NCBI GenBank assembly: GCA_910592005.1
Contig: CAJVPP010000493.1
Span: forward strand, 1-31,196
Direction: 5' to 3'
Source of the DNA: Funneliformis mosseae
Lineage: Eukaryota; Glomeromycota; Glomeromycetes; Glomerales; Glomeraceae
Length of the DNA stretch: 31,196 nt
Under the pieces are notes generated by a model. It saw only the letters and a list, made by a program, of their open reading frames with translations, was not told the origin of the DNA and searched no databases. Made by a program: the position numbers and the translations under genes. Shown here piece by piece: positions 10,547 to 20,795 of the stretch. How positions within the stretch are numbered: position 1 is the first letter of the stretch; each line of letters opens with the position of its first letter.

Positions 10547-12177
10547 ATGTCTACTTCTACAACTTTTTCAAACCGCTCCACGTTGGCCAAAAACTGGAAT
10601 ACTGAGACCCTCATTAATTTTTTACATGACCTGAACATAAATCTCAATGAGGACGATTTCAAGATCTTTCGTAAAGAGAAAATAGATGGTCAGATCTTTT
10701 CAGACATGATTAAAAAAAAGTTTATGAAGGATGGTATGAAACGGGGACCTGCCATGAAGCTTGAAAAATAAGCTAAGATATTTAGAGAGAAATCAAGAGC
10801 TTCTGAAAAAGGTAAAATCGAATACTTTTGGCTCTTTCCATGTGAAATATGATCTCTTCAGCATTTCATATCCTGGTCAACTAATATGTTTGGGCTTACC
10901 AAAAGAAATGTGGCACATACGGTATTTTACAATACTTTATATATTTTCCGTGATGATCTGATAGTCTCGCAGGAGATTAATGAAGTTGTTAGAAATCTCT
11001 TACTTAAGAAGAAGATACAGTATGTGTTTCTATTTTGCAGATCCGAATACACATTTTTTCAGATATGGTATGTTAGGTATAAGAAGCTTTCGCTTGAAAA
11101 TATATAAGCCCTCGGTTATTGCAGTACTTTAACATATTCATTCTGTTAGATGTTGTGAAATTATTTGGCGATACTTTTTATTAAAGGTCTACTATTTCTG
11201 GAGGAGGATTCGGTTATGTACCTTCTTTTTGATAAAAGTATACTGAGTAATATTCTGTGTTTGAGCAGATGGGGTTCATATAGGAACCACCTTATATAGT
11301 CGTTACTTCTAGTATTACTATTCTGAAAAATATTATTTTTTTTTATTTCATTTTCCCCAATGATGATACTTATTACTGAGGGGGTTTATTTTTATATAGG
11401 TTAGTGGAAAAAAAGGTCACAAATCTTTAGCCAATACTTCTAACCTGCAAGAAGAGATAATAGAGAAGCCGGTCTCCTCAAAGTCAGATTCATTAGTTTC
11501 TTCCACCCTATCGCTAAAAAATGAATATTAGCAAAGTTTTGGATGCTCCTGCAGATATTTCATTATGAGATGATAAATCTATAGATATTTTGGAGATTTT
11601 AAAGACTGCAGTACATGATTTTGACCAAGGCATAATAGCACTAGGATCCTCTCGCTCATATAAAAGTTCCAATCATTTGTATGTGAATTCTGAACATTAT
11701 ATCAAAGTTCCAAGAGAAAGTACGTACGATGCAGAGATGTACTGAGTCCTAGTGAATTGGCTAAGGAAGATTCATGGATATGAGATCATTGGCCAGTAAC
11801 ACCTCGAACAAGTTTATGATGACGGGGACTATCATCATCTTTATTACAACCTGACTATAAAGAAGCCTAATAGTCTTCATCTAGAAGCTCTCCTCAAACT
11901 GTTAGCGATAGCTTCAATTTCAAAATTGGATGAGCATTTTGAGCAAGTATTTAAGTATGAAGAGCAACTTTATTCTCGAAAGATCTGGATCATACACTTT
12001 TCCCGTGAAGATTATGTTGTAACTAATCCGTATTAGCCATCTGAGAAGCTCCAAGAGAAGGGATTAAATGTCATCCATTTTTGGCATGACAGGGACTTTA
12101 AAAATGTGAGAATGAGTGCCAGATTTCAGGATATCACTGACCAGTATTGCAAAATTATAGATGAGATAATTCTTTAA
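10547..12177 (+). pseudogene. SAM domain plus restriction-nuclease-like C-terminal domain (broken)
   Basis: Exon 1 (10547 to about 10811) encodes a SAM-like helical domain: W17 in NWNTETLINFL, DDFKIFRKEKIDGQIF, then GPAMKLEK. A TAA at 10769 is followed in frame by AKIFREKSRASEK and a GTAAAA donor. The middle (10812-11400) is intronic or decayed. From 11521 to TAA 12177 one 219-codon frame, with four internal stops, encodes a domain with DAEMY, an H-x-E pair, DDGDYHHLYYNLTIKKP, EEQL and VIHFWHD. The E...N/D-LTIKK pattern resembles the PD-(D/E)XK fold. I recall SAM proteins with this tail as an abundant Rhizophagus family that resembles secreted or host-directed proteins. No signal peptide is visible here. 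Confidence 0.6.
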
Positions 12178-12327
12178 CTTTAGTGCCTTCGATTATAGAT
12201 GTACTATTATTATTTTGTATTATAATAAAACTGGCCTAGTGGTCTATTTCACAAATATATATTCGTGTACCAGATAATAGATTTTTTCTTGCTGACCATC
12301 AGTCAGGATATCACGTGATTTTTTACT

Positions 12328-12338
12328 TTTGAATATTA
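12328..12338 (+). promoter_or_regulatory. TTTGAATRYTW box of coiled-coil copy 2
   Basis: TTTGAATATTA lies 37 bp upstream of the ATG at 12365, matching the boxes of copies 1 and 3. A CACGTGA E-box-like site lies just upstream (12312). Confidence 0.4.
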
Positions 12339-12364
12339 ATATACTAATACTACATTACACTAGT

Positions 12365-13255
12365 ATGCAATCTGAAATATATCATCCCAGATTTGTCAAT
12401 TCGTTGAAACAATATACTGCCAAGCTTGAGGTTGAAAATAATAAAATTAGAGCTGAGAATACTGAACTTAAGGTCAGAATTGCGAAATTGTAAGATAAGC
12501 AAATACAGAACGAATTGATAAAAAATTTACTATTTGTATCACATAATAAAAACCATCAACTAGTTAAGGATCAAATTCATATAATTTGATAGATCCCTTA
12601 CCAGATGTGACGCAACCCACGATATAAGTGCGTAAAAATAGTACTACTATAGGTGAATTTTGCGTGCAAACTTTTTTTACGCAAAACTATATCTATTATA
12701 ATATTCTATTCTGACTATAAGTATATTATTGATAGACTATCTGAAAGTCTTGTCAAGAGAGCGTGTGAGAGACTCTTACACCATTCTAAAGACCCTATTC
12801 CATTAGAATCTATTTCCAGAAAATCTGAATGAATTGAATCTTATTTGAGACACACATTAGAGGTTTATGAGAATTCGTTAAATAAGAAGAAACGTAAAAC
12901 TATGGCCCAAGAAAAATTATTGCATCCACAAAACTGGCCAAAATGTAATGTATTCCCTACATCACCGGCTATATATATTACTGACATTGGAGTCCAAACA
13001 AATGGCACTTGGCCAGAAGCACTAAAGCATAATTATGAAGAAGAAAATAATCGCCGGGTTATGAATGAGCTTAAAGTACTATCCCAACATCTGGTCGATT
13101 ATAATAAGAGGACTTTTGAGAAGTTTATGGAAGACATAGAAAAGGATTATAGAGAGCGGGTTACTGCAAATAAGAAAATGAGTTATGAGATCAAAAATCT
13201 GAAGATGCAACTGCTGGAGGGAGCTGGCATCTATGAAGTCGAATTCTCTTATTAG
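12365..13255 (+). pseudogene. Coiled-coil protein copy 2 with a different C-terminal half
   Basis: The start (12365) encodes SLKQYTAKLEVENNKIRAEN and TELKVRIAKL, clearly akin to the coiled coils of copies 1 and 3. It is broken by TAA at about 12491. The frame then shifts (near 12560) to LIDPLPDVTQPTI, then EFCVQTFFTQNY, and shifts again near 12710 to DYKYIIDRLSESLVKR. It continues through TGA at about 12830 to an open stretch ending at TAG 13253-13255. That stretch has a basic KKKRK patch, TDIGVQTNGTWPEAL and a terminal coiled coil. Its 3' end abuts the convergent packaging ATPase. Joining the pieces rests on order and strand. The C-terminal half has no counterpart in copies 1 and 3, so two genes or a chimera are possible. 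Confidence 0.45.
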
Positions 13256-13261
13256 TGAGAA

Positions 13262-14006
13262 TTTGGTCCCAATCAAAACATATCCTATGTGGGTGTTCGC
13301 GAGGTACTGTTAAATCAAAAACAATGAATTTATGTTCACATAATGCCTTATCAATAATCTTAATTACACTACGTCAGTCATTAGCATATTGACACACGAT
13401 TCTGCTAAACTTGTTTGCAATGCACGACCTATTAAATAGGCAGACATGTGTGAGATTTTTTCGTATTATCTTTGGGCAGTCAAAGTAACTCTGGGATACA
13501 TATATCGAACTGATGTTGTAATGACGTCCTTCAATAAAATAAGGAACAATTTTCTCCCGCACTTTTTTTGGGTCAGCATACATATTTTCGAATATAGCCC
13601 TTGTACCTCTATCTGGAGAAAATGAATCCACCTTAGGGATTTTATCAGGCTTCAAAGTCCAGAATGTAATATCTTCACAATATGACTTTAGACTATTTGC
13701 TATTATCTGGAATGCTGATTTGAGGTACATATATTTTGGCTCCTTAAGTTGGTGGCTGATGAGTAGCAAATCATCACACTTAATATAGTGTGTTCCTCCT
13801 TTTTTTCCATTAAGCATTCGATAAAGCTTAGTTCTAAGCATGAGATTGATAACCTCATTACTTTTTTCCATATTAGTACGGCCAAAGATTCTAAGCGTGA
13901 AAGGCCATTGAGGTATACTGGAATTGCCATTATATTTTTGAGCGTCTTTAATTTCATTAATATGATATACAAGCTTTTCAACTAGCTCAAATTTCTTTAT
14001 TTTCAT
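13262..14006 (-). pseudogene. FtsK/HerA-type DNA-packaging ATPase (A32-like), inactivated
   Basis: A 210-codon ORF (14006-13374) that continues in the same frame past TGA 13374-13376 to about 13262, with KIIDKAL, FIVFDLTVPREHPH and WDQIL. Residues 38-49 ([12 protein letters not shown]) sit where Walker A should be, with K47-S48 kept but two glycines replaced. Residues 136-141 (RAIFEN) are a Walker B with Asp changed to Asn. [15 protein letters not shown] (170-184) carries the Gln sensor and the Arg/Asn expected of the FtsK-HerA clade. Such ATPases pump DNA into capsids in nucleocytoviricots and Polintons. It lies 3' of the endonuclease and integrase on the same strand, 98 bp after the endonuclease stop. 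The glycine and Asp losses fit G-to-A changes. Assignment rests on motif order and a remembered fungal family. Confidence 0.7.
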
Positions 14007-14104
14007 ATCGAACTATCTTTTACTAATGATATACTAAAAAATATATTATGAATTTGCAGGACCTATGGTCTCAGAAAAATGCCAAGAAAATAATACTCTC
14101 TGAC

Positions 14105-14555
14105 CTAACTGGAAGAACTATTCAAGAACCCTTTCTCAATTAGAGTATGTCTAATATACAGATATAAATCCGCTGTATGAGGTACTTCAATAAGACATAT
14201 ACCTTGTTCCTTGCATATATCTCGCTTCTTCTGATCACGCATATTTTGTGATTTTAGATTTTCATTATCCCGGTGGTAGAAGTTATTGTGGTGATAGTGT
14301 TGAGGACCCTGGTATTCGAATGCAAGACGCAATTGCTCATTATATCCATCCAAGTGTAGTCTATCCAAAAAATTTGACCTACGTAGTGGGAATTTTTTGC
14401 TTAGCAGATCCTCAAAAATGTATCAACATCAGTGCTCATCACTTCTATGGTGGCATAGCGGACACCATTTGAATTTTTTCATGATATATTTTAGTGGATA
14501 TTCTTACTGATGCACACCATTCTCACAAGACCAAAGATAAATATTATAACCATTT
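14105..14555 (-). pseudogene. Zinc-ribbon plus Vsr-like (PD-(D/E)XK) endonuclease, broken
   Basis: A single frame from about 14550 to 14105 has three in-frame stops (TAA at about 14487, two TGA near 14420). The N-terminal part shows LWSCENG-H and KWCPLCHH, the C-x-G-H and WCP-x-C signature of treble-clef or zinc-ribbon repeats. The open C-terminal part (14368-14105) has LDGY (D7), [10 protein letters not shown] (E18, Q20, H24), then [20 protein letters not shown]. This is the typical arrangement of the very-short-patch-repair-like endonuclease domain found in viral and fungal zinc-ribbon nucleases. The active-site D and E are retained. More zinc repeats would be expected upstream, but the integrase 3' end begins only about 25 bp away, so the gene is truncated or unusually short. 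Confidence 0.65.
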
Positions 14556-14578
14556 ATTTGCCCGGTTTTTCCAAGGCA

Positions 14579-15764
14579 TTAACCACCACGCTTCTTGGCA
14601 TATTCTTCAGCCTGAGCTATCTTGTTATTGATAGGAGAAACATATGCAATATGTATGGATAATATACTTTGGGGTGGACGTCTAACCTTTGCTGAATCAG
14701 CTATTAACATGAGTTCTTCTCGTACAAACCTGCGTGATGGAGCAAATTCATCATCATCGCTCCTGAGATAATATAAAACTGATTCATTCTTTATAACAAT
14801 CACTTTTCAGATTTTATGAATAAAAGGCGAAAAAGTGGGATCCGTAGCCTCCTCTGACTCTCTATTCTACTTTCCCATTCCGCATTGGCAAATAGATAGC
14901 GGACGGTATCTCCTTTCTTTAATTTTATTTCATCTTTTTCAACTGGACACTTATATTTTGTAGATAGTCTAGATTCGACTCGCTCTAAAACAATGGCTTT
15001 CACTGGTTCGAGTCCCTACTTTTTTGACCCCAGCTCTCAAATAAAATGTGTGGGATAGTTATTTAGATAATCAATAGCTTCTGGTAAATACCTAACCCAT
15101 GCTTTCATTAATCCAGGATCGGATGATATAGACTCAATAGCATATTGGATCTTATATAGAATTTTTGAGAACGTTTGGTTGAAACGCTCTACAATTGCAG
15201 TTCTACAGTGGCTATATGGGCCAATTACCCGAATTGTAACATCGTGATCTTGCATTAGACGGGAAGTCTCTTCCATCCATTCTCTCCCATTATTACATTA
15301 TAAGAGCTTCGGCTATGTCAATAGATTGTTTCGATCACCATATACTTTCCTAAATGCCTTAGCAACTTCTAAGCTATTCTTCGATGTGAGTGGAACAGAA
15401 GCTTTATATCAGAAAGTGAAGTCTATAATGTTAAGTACTGCTTTATATTTTTTACCTCTATAGTAATCATGAGTGAGAAATAGTATATCACACTGGTGTA
15501 CACAGTTAGGGCATGTTATTCGCCTATAGCTGACTCTAGGGATGTATTTTGGAGAGGTCTTATTTGTTTAGTATGACTCTTGATTTTCTAAAAAATCTTT
15601 ATATTCACTTAGGCGGAATCGATGCCCTTTTTTTTTACATGCATTTCTTGAAGATTTAGGTTAAAATGATAGCCAGTCAGGCAATAATATATTCCTCACA
15701 ATATGATGTTTTTTTCAATTCTCTGAGCCTCATCAGGGTCTATCAAAATTTGGGGTTGGCTCAT
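14579..15764 (-). pseudogene. DDE (rve-type) integrase with SH3-like tail, inactivated
   Basis: About 395 codons. The N-terminus (ATG 15764) reads QILIDPDEAQRI, then after a frameshift near 15630 HRFRLSEYKDFL. The core follows: CPNCVHQCDILFL holds the first Asp, FRKVYGDRNNLL leads to CNNGREW where the second catalytic Asp is Asn (15294-15292), and HCRTAIVERFNQTF holds the catalytic Glu (15189-15187). The C-terminal KLKKGDTVRYLFANAEWE (about 14920) is the SH3/chromo-like DNA-binding module, ending with a one-base shift near 14803 and [11 protein letters not shown]. In-frame stops lie at about 15408, 15312, 15300, 15036 and 15015. Such integrases occur in Polintons/Mavericks and Ty3-like retroelements. 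No reverse transcriptase or RNase H is visible nearby, and a packaging ATPase follows, so a DNA element fits better. It starts only 30 bp from the divergent gene at 15795. Confidence 0.7.
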
Positions 15765-15794
15765 TCCGATTCTCTTTTATAATCACAAAAAAGA

Positions 15795-16786
15795 ATGGCA
15801 TTTCAGAGGCCTCATCTGAGACAGAGAAAAACATGTGAAGAACATAAAGCCGAATTGGAGGATGATAACTATCATCTTTGAAAAGTATTACAGTCAGAGA
15901 TTGATAGTAATAATCAACATACAGGAAGGATTAGAAAATTGAAATGTGAATATGATTGATGTGAGCAAGAAGTCCAAAACCTCAATAAAGAAATAGAGCG
16001 TCTTGAGCATGCCTCAGAAGAAGAGATAGCAGAGTTGAAATCCGAAATCTCCAACCTAAAAAATCAGCTATATCAAGCTAGAAAAGATGACCGAGATAAG
16101 GAAAAATATATCTCTAGCTTAGAAGCGCAGTTAGTAGAATCTGAGGAGCAGGTAAAGAAATTGCAATGTCGAATTAAGACCATTTTATCACGGAAAAATT
16201 CACCAGAACGAGGTAATTCTCCAGATTTGTATAATCCTAATATTAACATAGAAATGGCTACCATCACAGAGCTAGCAAATGCTATAGATGGTTTTCTGAA
16301 AAATAGGACAACGGCCAGGGATATTCTAATAGATCAAATAAAAAGGACGACAAGACAGATACGCTGAAAAGAGAATAACTTGCATCAGGATTTAGTCCGT
16401 GAGCAGAGAAGGCGATATGATGCAGAGGTTGAGCATGATAATGAAATTATACAAAGGCAACTTGTTGAAGAGGTGGAACAGAGAGTTATTGGTGATCTTC
16501 ATCAGTTATGGACTAATGCTCAAAATCAGGTAAACTGAATGTTAGACAATATAACAGGAAAGCGAATCCGTATAGGTGTATTACTGCAAGAAAAATTTGC
16601 CTTATAATTACTATATCAGCGAAATACTCACCATCTACAGCGGAGTAGAGGGGATATAGGTTTATTAGAATATAATCAGGACAGGCTCTATGAGCGATAT
16701 GAGAAATAGAAAAATAAGACCTATGCCGAGTGCCAAAATATTTTAATTTTGCAGGCACAAATATTTGCATTACAAAATAATCTTCC
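15795..16786 (+). pseudogene. Long coiled-coil protein, 3' end truncated
   Basis: One uninterrupted frame apart from six stops (TGA at about 15891, 15957, 16365 and 16536; TAA at about 16605; TAG at about 16707). It starts AFQRPHLRQRKTCEEHKAEL, then heptad-rich coiled coil (ELKSEISNLKNQLYQARKDD and similar) to about residue 135. A Ser/Pro linker (RKNSPERGNSPDLYNPN) follows, then more charged helical sequence ending FALQNNL. Beyond about 16786 the apparent coding sequence is the antisense of the last exon of the minus-strand gene, so the 3' end is cut there. I recall a Rhizophagus family with this N-terminus that is always coiled-coil; its role is unknown. The divergent position to the integrase suggests it is a structural or accessory protein of the same element. 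Confidence 0.6.
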
Positions 16787-18510
16787 ACATTCTATTAGTA
16801 TATCAGAAATACGTAATAATAAATGTAACTCATCTGGAATGTAATTTTCTTGTTTAATAGCAGGGAATAATGTCGGTTTTTTTTTGTCTATTTAAAAATT
16901 GTAAGTACATTAATTTAATAAATTATACATAAAATTTTAAAACTTATATTTAGTATTTTCATTAATTGGCCATTGTAGATCCATGTTCCAACGTTCACTG
17001 GCTTCACAATTACAATATAGGCAAAAATATTTTGCATTTGGAGCATTTAGTCCCATTATATTATATATGAACTTCTAATCACCGGAAAAAAAAAATTCAA
17101 TTGGCCAATGTATACCATTATCATCATAAATTCCGTTTTCCTGAAGATCCTGAAGTTGATATTTAAATAAGCGTCCAACTTTGACTAATGTATCATTTTT
17201 CTTTGCCTACATAAAGACAGATACTATTTTTTTATTATTTAATAGTTTCTATAAAAAATATGATAAATTAATATTACCAATACTGATGATCTGGTTTTAA
17301 TACTTCGTCCTTTTCATTTAATAAGTAAACAGTTATCATGACATGATTTTGTTTGCAACCTACATTCCGCCCATCTCCACCAAGTTTTAGATTGATCGTA
17401 TCTCCTAGCTGAAGAACTGATTTACTCCAAATAGGAATAAATATTTTAAGAAGAGATCGAATTGATCTATATATACCATTACCAATTTCTTGTTCATCAA
17501 CTAAAATTCCATCAGAATTTTCTTGAAATTCATAATCATCAAGTATAGGCTGCTAAGTAAGTTCTTTGTCAAGGTTAAATATTCCAATATGTATTTTGTC
17601 ATTTATTAACTTGGTAATTTCTATTCGTCTTTGTGCAATTTGATATTCACGTATTAATCGTATTTCTACAGCAGCAAGTCTTCAATATCCATCACGGCCT
17701 AATAAAGCTTCATCACAAGCATATATATAAGCATCTAATCTTACGTTATCTATTATTGAATTGTATTTTATATTAATAACTTGATTTTCATATCCTAGTT
17801 CCATATTATATATACAAATTGGATTTCCAAAATCTGAAACCATTTGGTGTTTTAAAACAAGCTGTTTAATTTTTTGGTGTGTCTCCTTTCCAAATGATGC
17901 ATATCGTTTATTTTGTTGTGATACTGATTGTACTTCATTAAGTGGCCTTTTTCTTTTATCAATAACAACATTGTCAACTGATGATTTCCTGGATTGTTCA
18001 ATTCTTACTTGGTGTAATATTTCAATATCAAATCCGAAAATGTGTATTTCAGAACATTTAGATTTTTCCCGATTAGTTTTCTATATATTTTTTATAAAAA
18101 TTAATTATAAAAATATAAGTATATAGCAAAATACACAAAAAATACAAATCATGTATTATAAACAAAAATACCTTTAAAAACGCATTCACAGCACCACTTG
18201 CAGATCGTTCACTAGATACCATCCATTCTGCTCGGCCTTCTTTCCATATAATAGTATATAAAATCTTATTTGCGAGCGTGTACTTTGTTTCACAACGTAT
18301 CATTTGGTTAGCAACTTCTGTAATAATAATATATTCATCAGGAATTTGATATTGGATATCATGTTTACTTTTTTGCGTGAATTTGACAGTTGGTGGATAA
18401 TATCCAAAAGCTATTACTTTGTATTTTGAGTGAAAAACCCTGCTGCTACTAGTATACTGAGCATATATATAAGGATTACTAGGATAATCCTCATAAAAAA
18501 TTCTGCTTGT
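16786..18510 (-). pseudogene. Multi-exon GGDGR-family gene, possible transposase (3' truncated)
   Basis: Exons (minus): 18510-18172, 18080-17278, 17223-16944, 16887 to about 16786. Introns are 18081-18171, 17224-17277 and 16888-16943, all GT-AG; an upstream intron 18511-18584 is also likely. The first exon reads YEDYPSNPYIYAQY and EGRAEWMVSSERS. The second has KRKRPLNEV and ends with INLKLGGDGRNVGCKQNHVM and DHQYC. The third has WPIEFFFSGD, then YFCLYCNCEASERWNMDL (possible zinc knuckle). The fourth has ENYIPDELHLLLRISDILI. Stops lie at about 17685, 17556 and 17055, and a one-base loss near 17203. I remember this as a large Rhizophagus family with relatives in some animal genomes. The spaced acidic residues and CxxC suggest a DDE transposase relative, but that is a guess. 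The gene ends abruptly at the breakpoint with the coiled-coil gene. Confidence 0.6.
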
Positions 18511-18584
18511 CTATTTGAATGTATTAATACTTAAATTATTAATAAACTCCTAATATATATTTTTTTAAAAGAAAATATATTTAC

Positions 18585-18801
18585 CATAAGGCGATTTTTT
18601 TATTTTTCTATTAAAATTTGTTTGTTGAAAATATAAGCAATAAAAAATCATAAAAACAATTTCTTTGTAATATTTCTTAATTTCACAATGAGCCTTTTCA
18701 AACTAATTTACAACTAATTTGCAAACGCGCAATTTCAACGTAAAAAATTTATTATTCAAAAAAGCGATTGGTTTAAAGTTTGAATTATTACGCATTTAGT
18801 G
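18585..18801. other. Spacer, possible first exon of the GGDGR gene
   Basis: On the minus strand a short open stretch ending SPYG lies before the GT donor at 18584, but its phase does not match the next exon. Otherwise AT-rich with nothing recognised. Confidence 0.3.
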
Positions 18802-18811
18802 GTATAAAATC
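18802..18811 (+). promoter_or_regulatory. TATA box of the zinc-knuckle/protease gene
   Basis: GTATAAAATC lies about 55 bp upstream of the ATG at 18861. Confidence 0.4.
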
Positions 18812-18860
18812 AGAATTTAGTTATACAAATCACAAACATCACAAAAATTTACTTAGTAAA

Positions 18861-20115
18861 ATGAGCACAATCAGCCCATATGTGTGGATGATATTACTGA
18901 CAGTATGGCCAGCATGACACTAAATAAAGCTACAATAAATGCTATCAAATCTGCTATTAGAAGTACTGTTAAGAAATGTACTAAGTGTAATAGATTTAGA
19001 CATACTTCCCGTAAGTGTTCTGTAAAGAAGAAAAAGAAAAGCAAGAAGTCGAAGAAAGGTAAGGTCAATCTCGCTATAGAACCAGACTCAGATTCTTCTT
19101 CAGACAGTACTTCATCTAGCGATAGTTCTGACTCTGATACAAGTTTCTCCGATTCTTCCGATTCTGATGGTGATCTTAATGTTCATATAGCTAAGTCAAA
19201 AAAAAGTGAAGAAGGAGAGTGAATCCGAGAAATTATCCTCTAAAGAGATGTCTAGTGCTAAGCTGAGAGAAATACCACTAGAGGAGACTATTCGTAAAGT
19301 CCTTCATAGTGAGCTTAAACTAATCTTCCCCCCACATTTTTTTCAAGATTCTGGTCTCATTGCGTCCAAACAGATAGTGACTTCTACGGAGGCAAAGATA
19401 GTATCCCAAAATGATGTATCATCATCTTCAAAAGATTCGGATGAGTCCAGTCTGAAAGAGAAGTCTTTAGATAATCCTATAGAGATCGACTTTATCAAGA
19501 AAAAGGAGCTGAAAACTAGTATTACCACTATAAAGTGCAAAATCAGACGCTTGAAGATTCCAGCCATGACTCTAGACTCTGAAGCTGAGCCTCTAATTAT
19601 AACGAAAAATACTGTTGATCGTATTAAGGACAAAATAGATAAATCTGAAAAATATGACCTTAGCGGTGTAGCTACTGTCCTGATTGAATCTATTGGTATT
19701 ATCCGCAATCTGCCTATTATTCTAGCTCCTGGGTGCACCATTCATGAAGATTTTGTAGTTGTGGATTATCATAAGCCAACACTAATATTTTCTAATCAAC
19801 TCCTAAAGAAATATGGATGTGCAGTAGATTGGAATACAAATGAGCTAAAGATCCCTCTTAATAGGAAGGACTATATTATTCCAGTCACTATGCATAAGGT
19901 CAAGAACAAGCTTGAGGTGAATTGTGTGACCACTACTTCTGAATGTAATGATCTGTCAACTCTGGACTGTATTTCGCAGGACTTAGGTGAGGATAATACA
20001 TTTAAAAAAACGCATGAGTTATGAAGAGCTTGAAAAACTGCTATATGATACTCTTATCTCCAAAGCTAGATTAATTGAGATTAATAAAAATCTACAATCC
20101 CTTTTTTCTTGCTAA
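18861..20115 (+). pseudogene. Gag-like zinc knuckle plus retropepsin-like aspartic protease
   Basis: The likely ATG is 18861 (STISPYV); a two-base shift near 18884 leads to the first open block (to 19222). That block has a CCHC zinc knuckle CTKCNRFRHTSRKC (CX2CX4HX4C), a long Lys patch and a Ser/Asp-rich acidic linker. At an eight-A run (19199-19206) the frame changes by +1 to the second block (19206-20024). This has an acidic linker, then a retropepsin-like domain: IPAMTLDSEAEPLI, where the active-site D-[ST]-G is DSE, then DLSGVATVLIESIG, and FSNQLLKKYGCAVDWN with an ELKIP strand. After one more frameshift near 20020 the tail YEELEKLLYDTLISKARLIE ends at TAA 20115. No reverse transcriptase follows; instead the convergent HTH gene overlaps its 3' end by about 35 bp. 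It could be a Ty3-like gag-pro remnant or a protease gene of the DNA element. Confidence 0.65.
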
Positions 20116-20769
20116 CTATACACCCTGACTTAGCGGATGGTCTCAGTGAGACCCTGCGAAGTATTTTTATCTGAATATAATGAAAAGGTGAGTTGAGAGC
20201 TAGGAACTTTTCTGATTCGCGTATAGCTTTCTCTGACTCTATACGATCCTTTTCGATTGAAGCTAATATATCATGCGAGATGTCTAGGGCGGAGTTTTGG
20301 TAAAGACCCCTGGCCAAAATCTCAGGTAAATCAGAACTTTGAATAGTTTTGGGCTGATTCTAAAGGACCACTTCGGTAGTTTCTTTTTCTTTTTTTGTTT
20401 TTCTTGCACATTCATCTCAATAGTCTCATGAAATGAACTGGTCCTAGCCGAAGGCACTAAAACAAAGGGACCATTTGAAGATCCTAAAATTGGATGATTA
20501 TTTTCTTTTTTTTGAGGATTATTCTCTGAAGAGGGGACTGATGAGGTGGATTGTACCTTTTTAAGCTCTTTGAGAAAGTGGTTTCCATTTTGCTGTAAAC
20601 GCTCACAATCATTCCATATATCATGAATACGATTTTTATTAATATCGTACTCCTTTACTATCATATATGCTGGAACTTTATTTTTAAGATGTCTAATTTC
20701 TTTGATCTGCTTAGGTGTCAAGACTGTGGCACTTCACCGATAATAAGTTTTCAAAATTGAGGTAGACAT
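20081..20769 (-). pseudogene. Helix-turn-helix DNA-binding protein (broken)
   Basis: ATG at 20769 starts STSILKTYYR, then a TGA (about 20739), then a homeodomain/resolvase-like HTH: LTPKQIKEIRHLKNKVPAYM followed by IVKEYDINKNRIHDIW. A polar Ser/Asn/Pro linker and a Lys-rich stretch (EKQKKKKKLPKW) follow. A frameshift near 20310 leads to the tail ALDISHDILASIEKDRIESE and AIRESEKFLALN, ending at 20081. The N-terminal PKQ...HLKNKVPAYMIVKEY matches the pattern of transposase-type HTHs that read a DNA site. It is divergent from the membrane-protein gene (297 bp between ATGs) and convergent with the protease gene. It may be a regulator or DNA-binding factor of the element; the target is unknown. 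Confidence 0.55.
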
Positions 20770-20795
20770 GCCCCTCCAATTTTTTTAGACAATGT

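Noticed and set aside
10886..11107. 73-codon plus-strand ORF between the SAM exon and the nuclease-like block
   Set aside because: Does not join either block in frame and has hydrophobic, chance-like composition; more likely intron or decayed sequence.
14248..14472. 74-codon plus-strand ORF
   Set aside because: Antisense of the endonuclease domain.
14985..15020. GGTTCGAGTCC at about 15006, like a tRNA T-arm
   Set aside because: It lies in the integrase coding sequence (antisense), and no acceptor stem, D-arm or anticodon arm can be folded around it.
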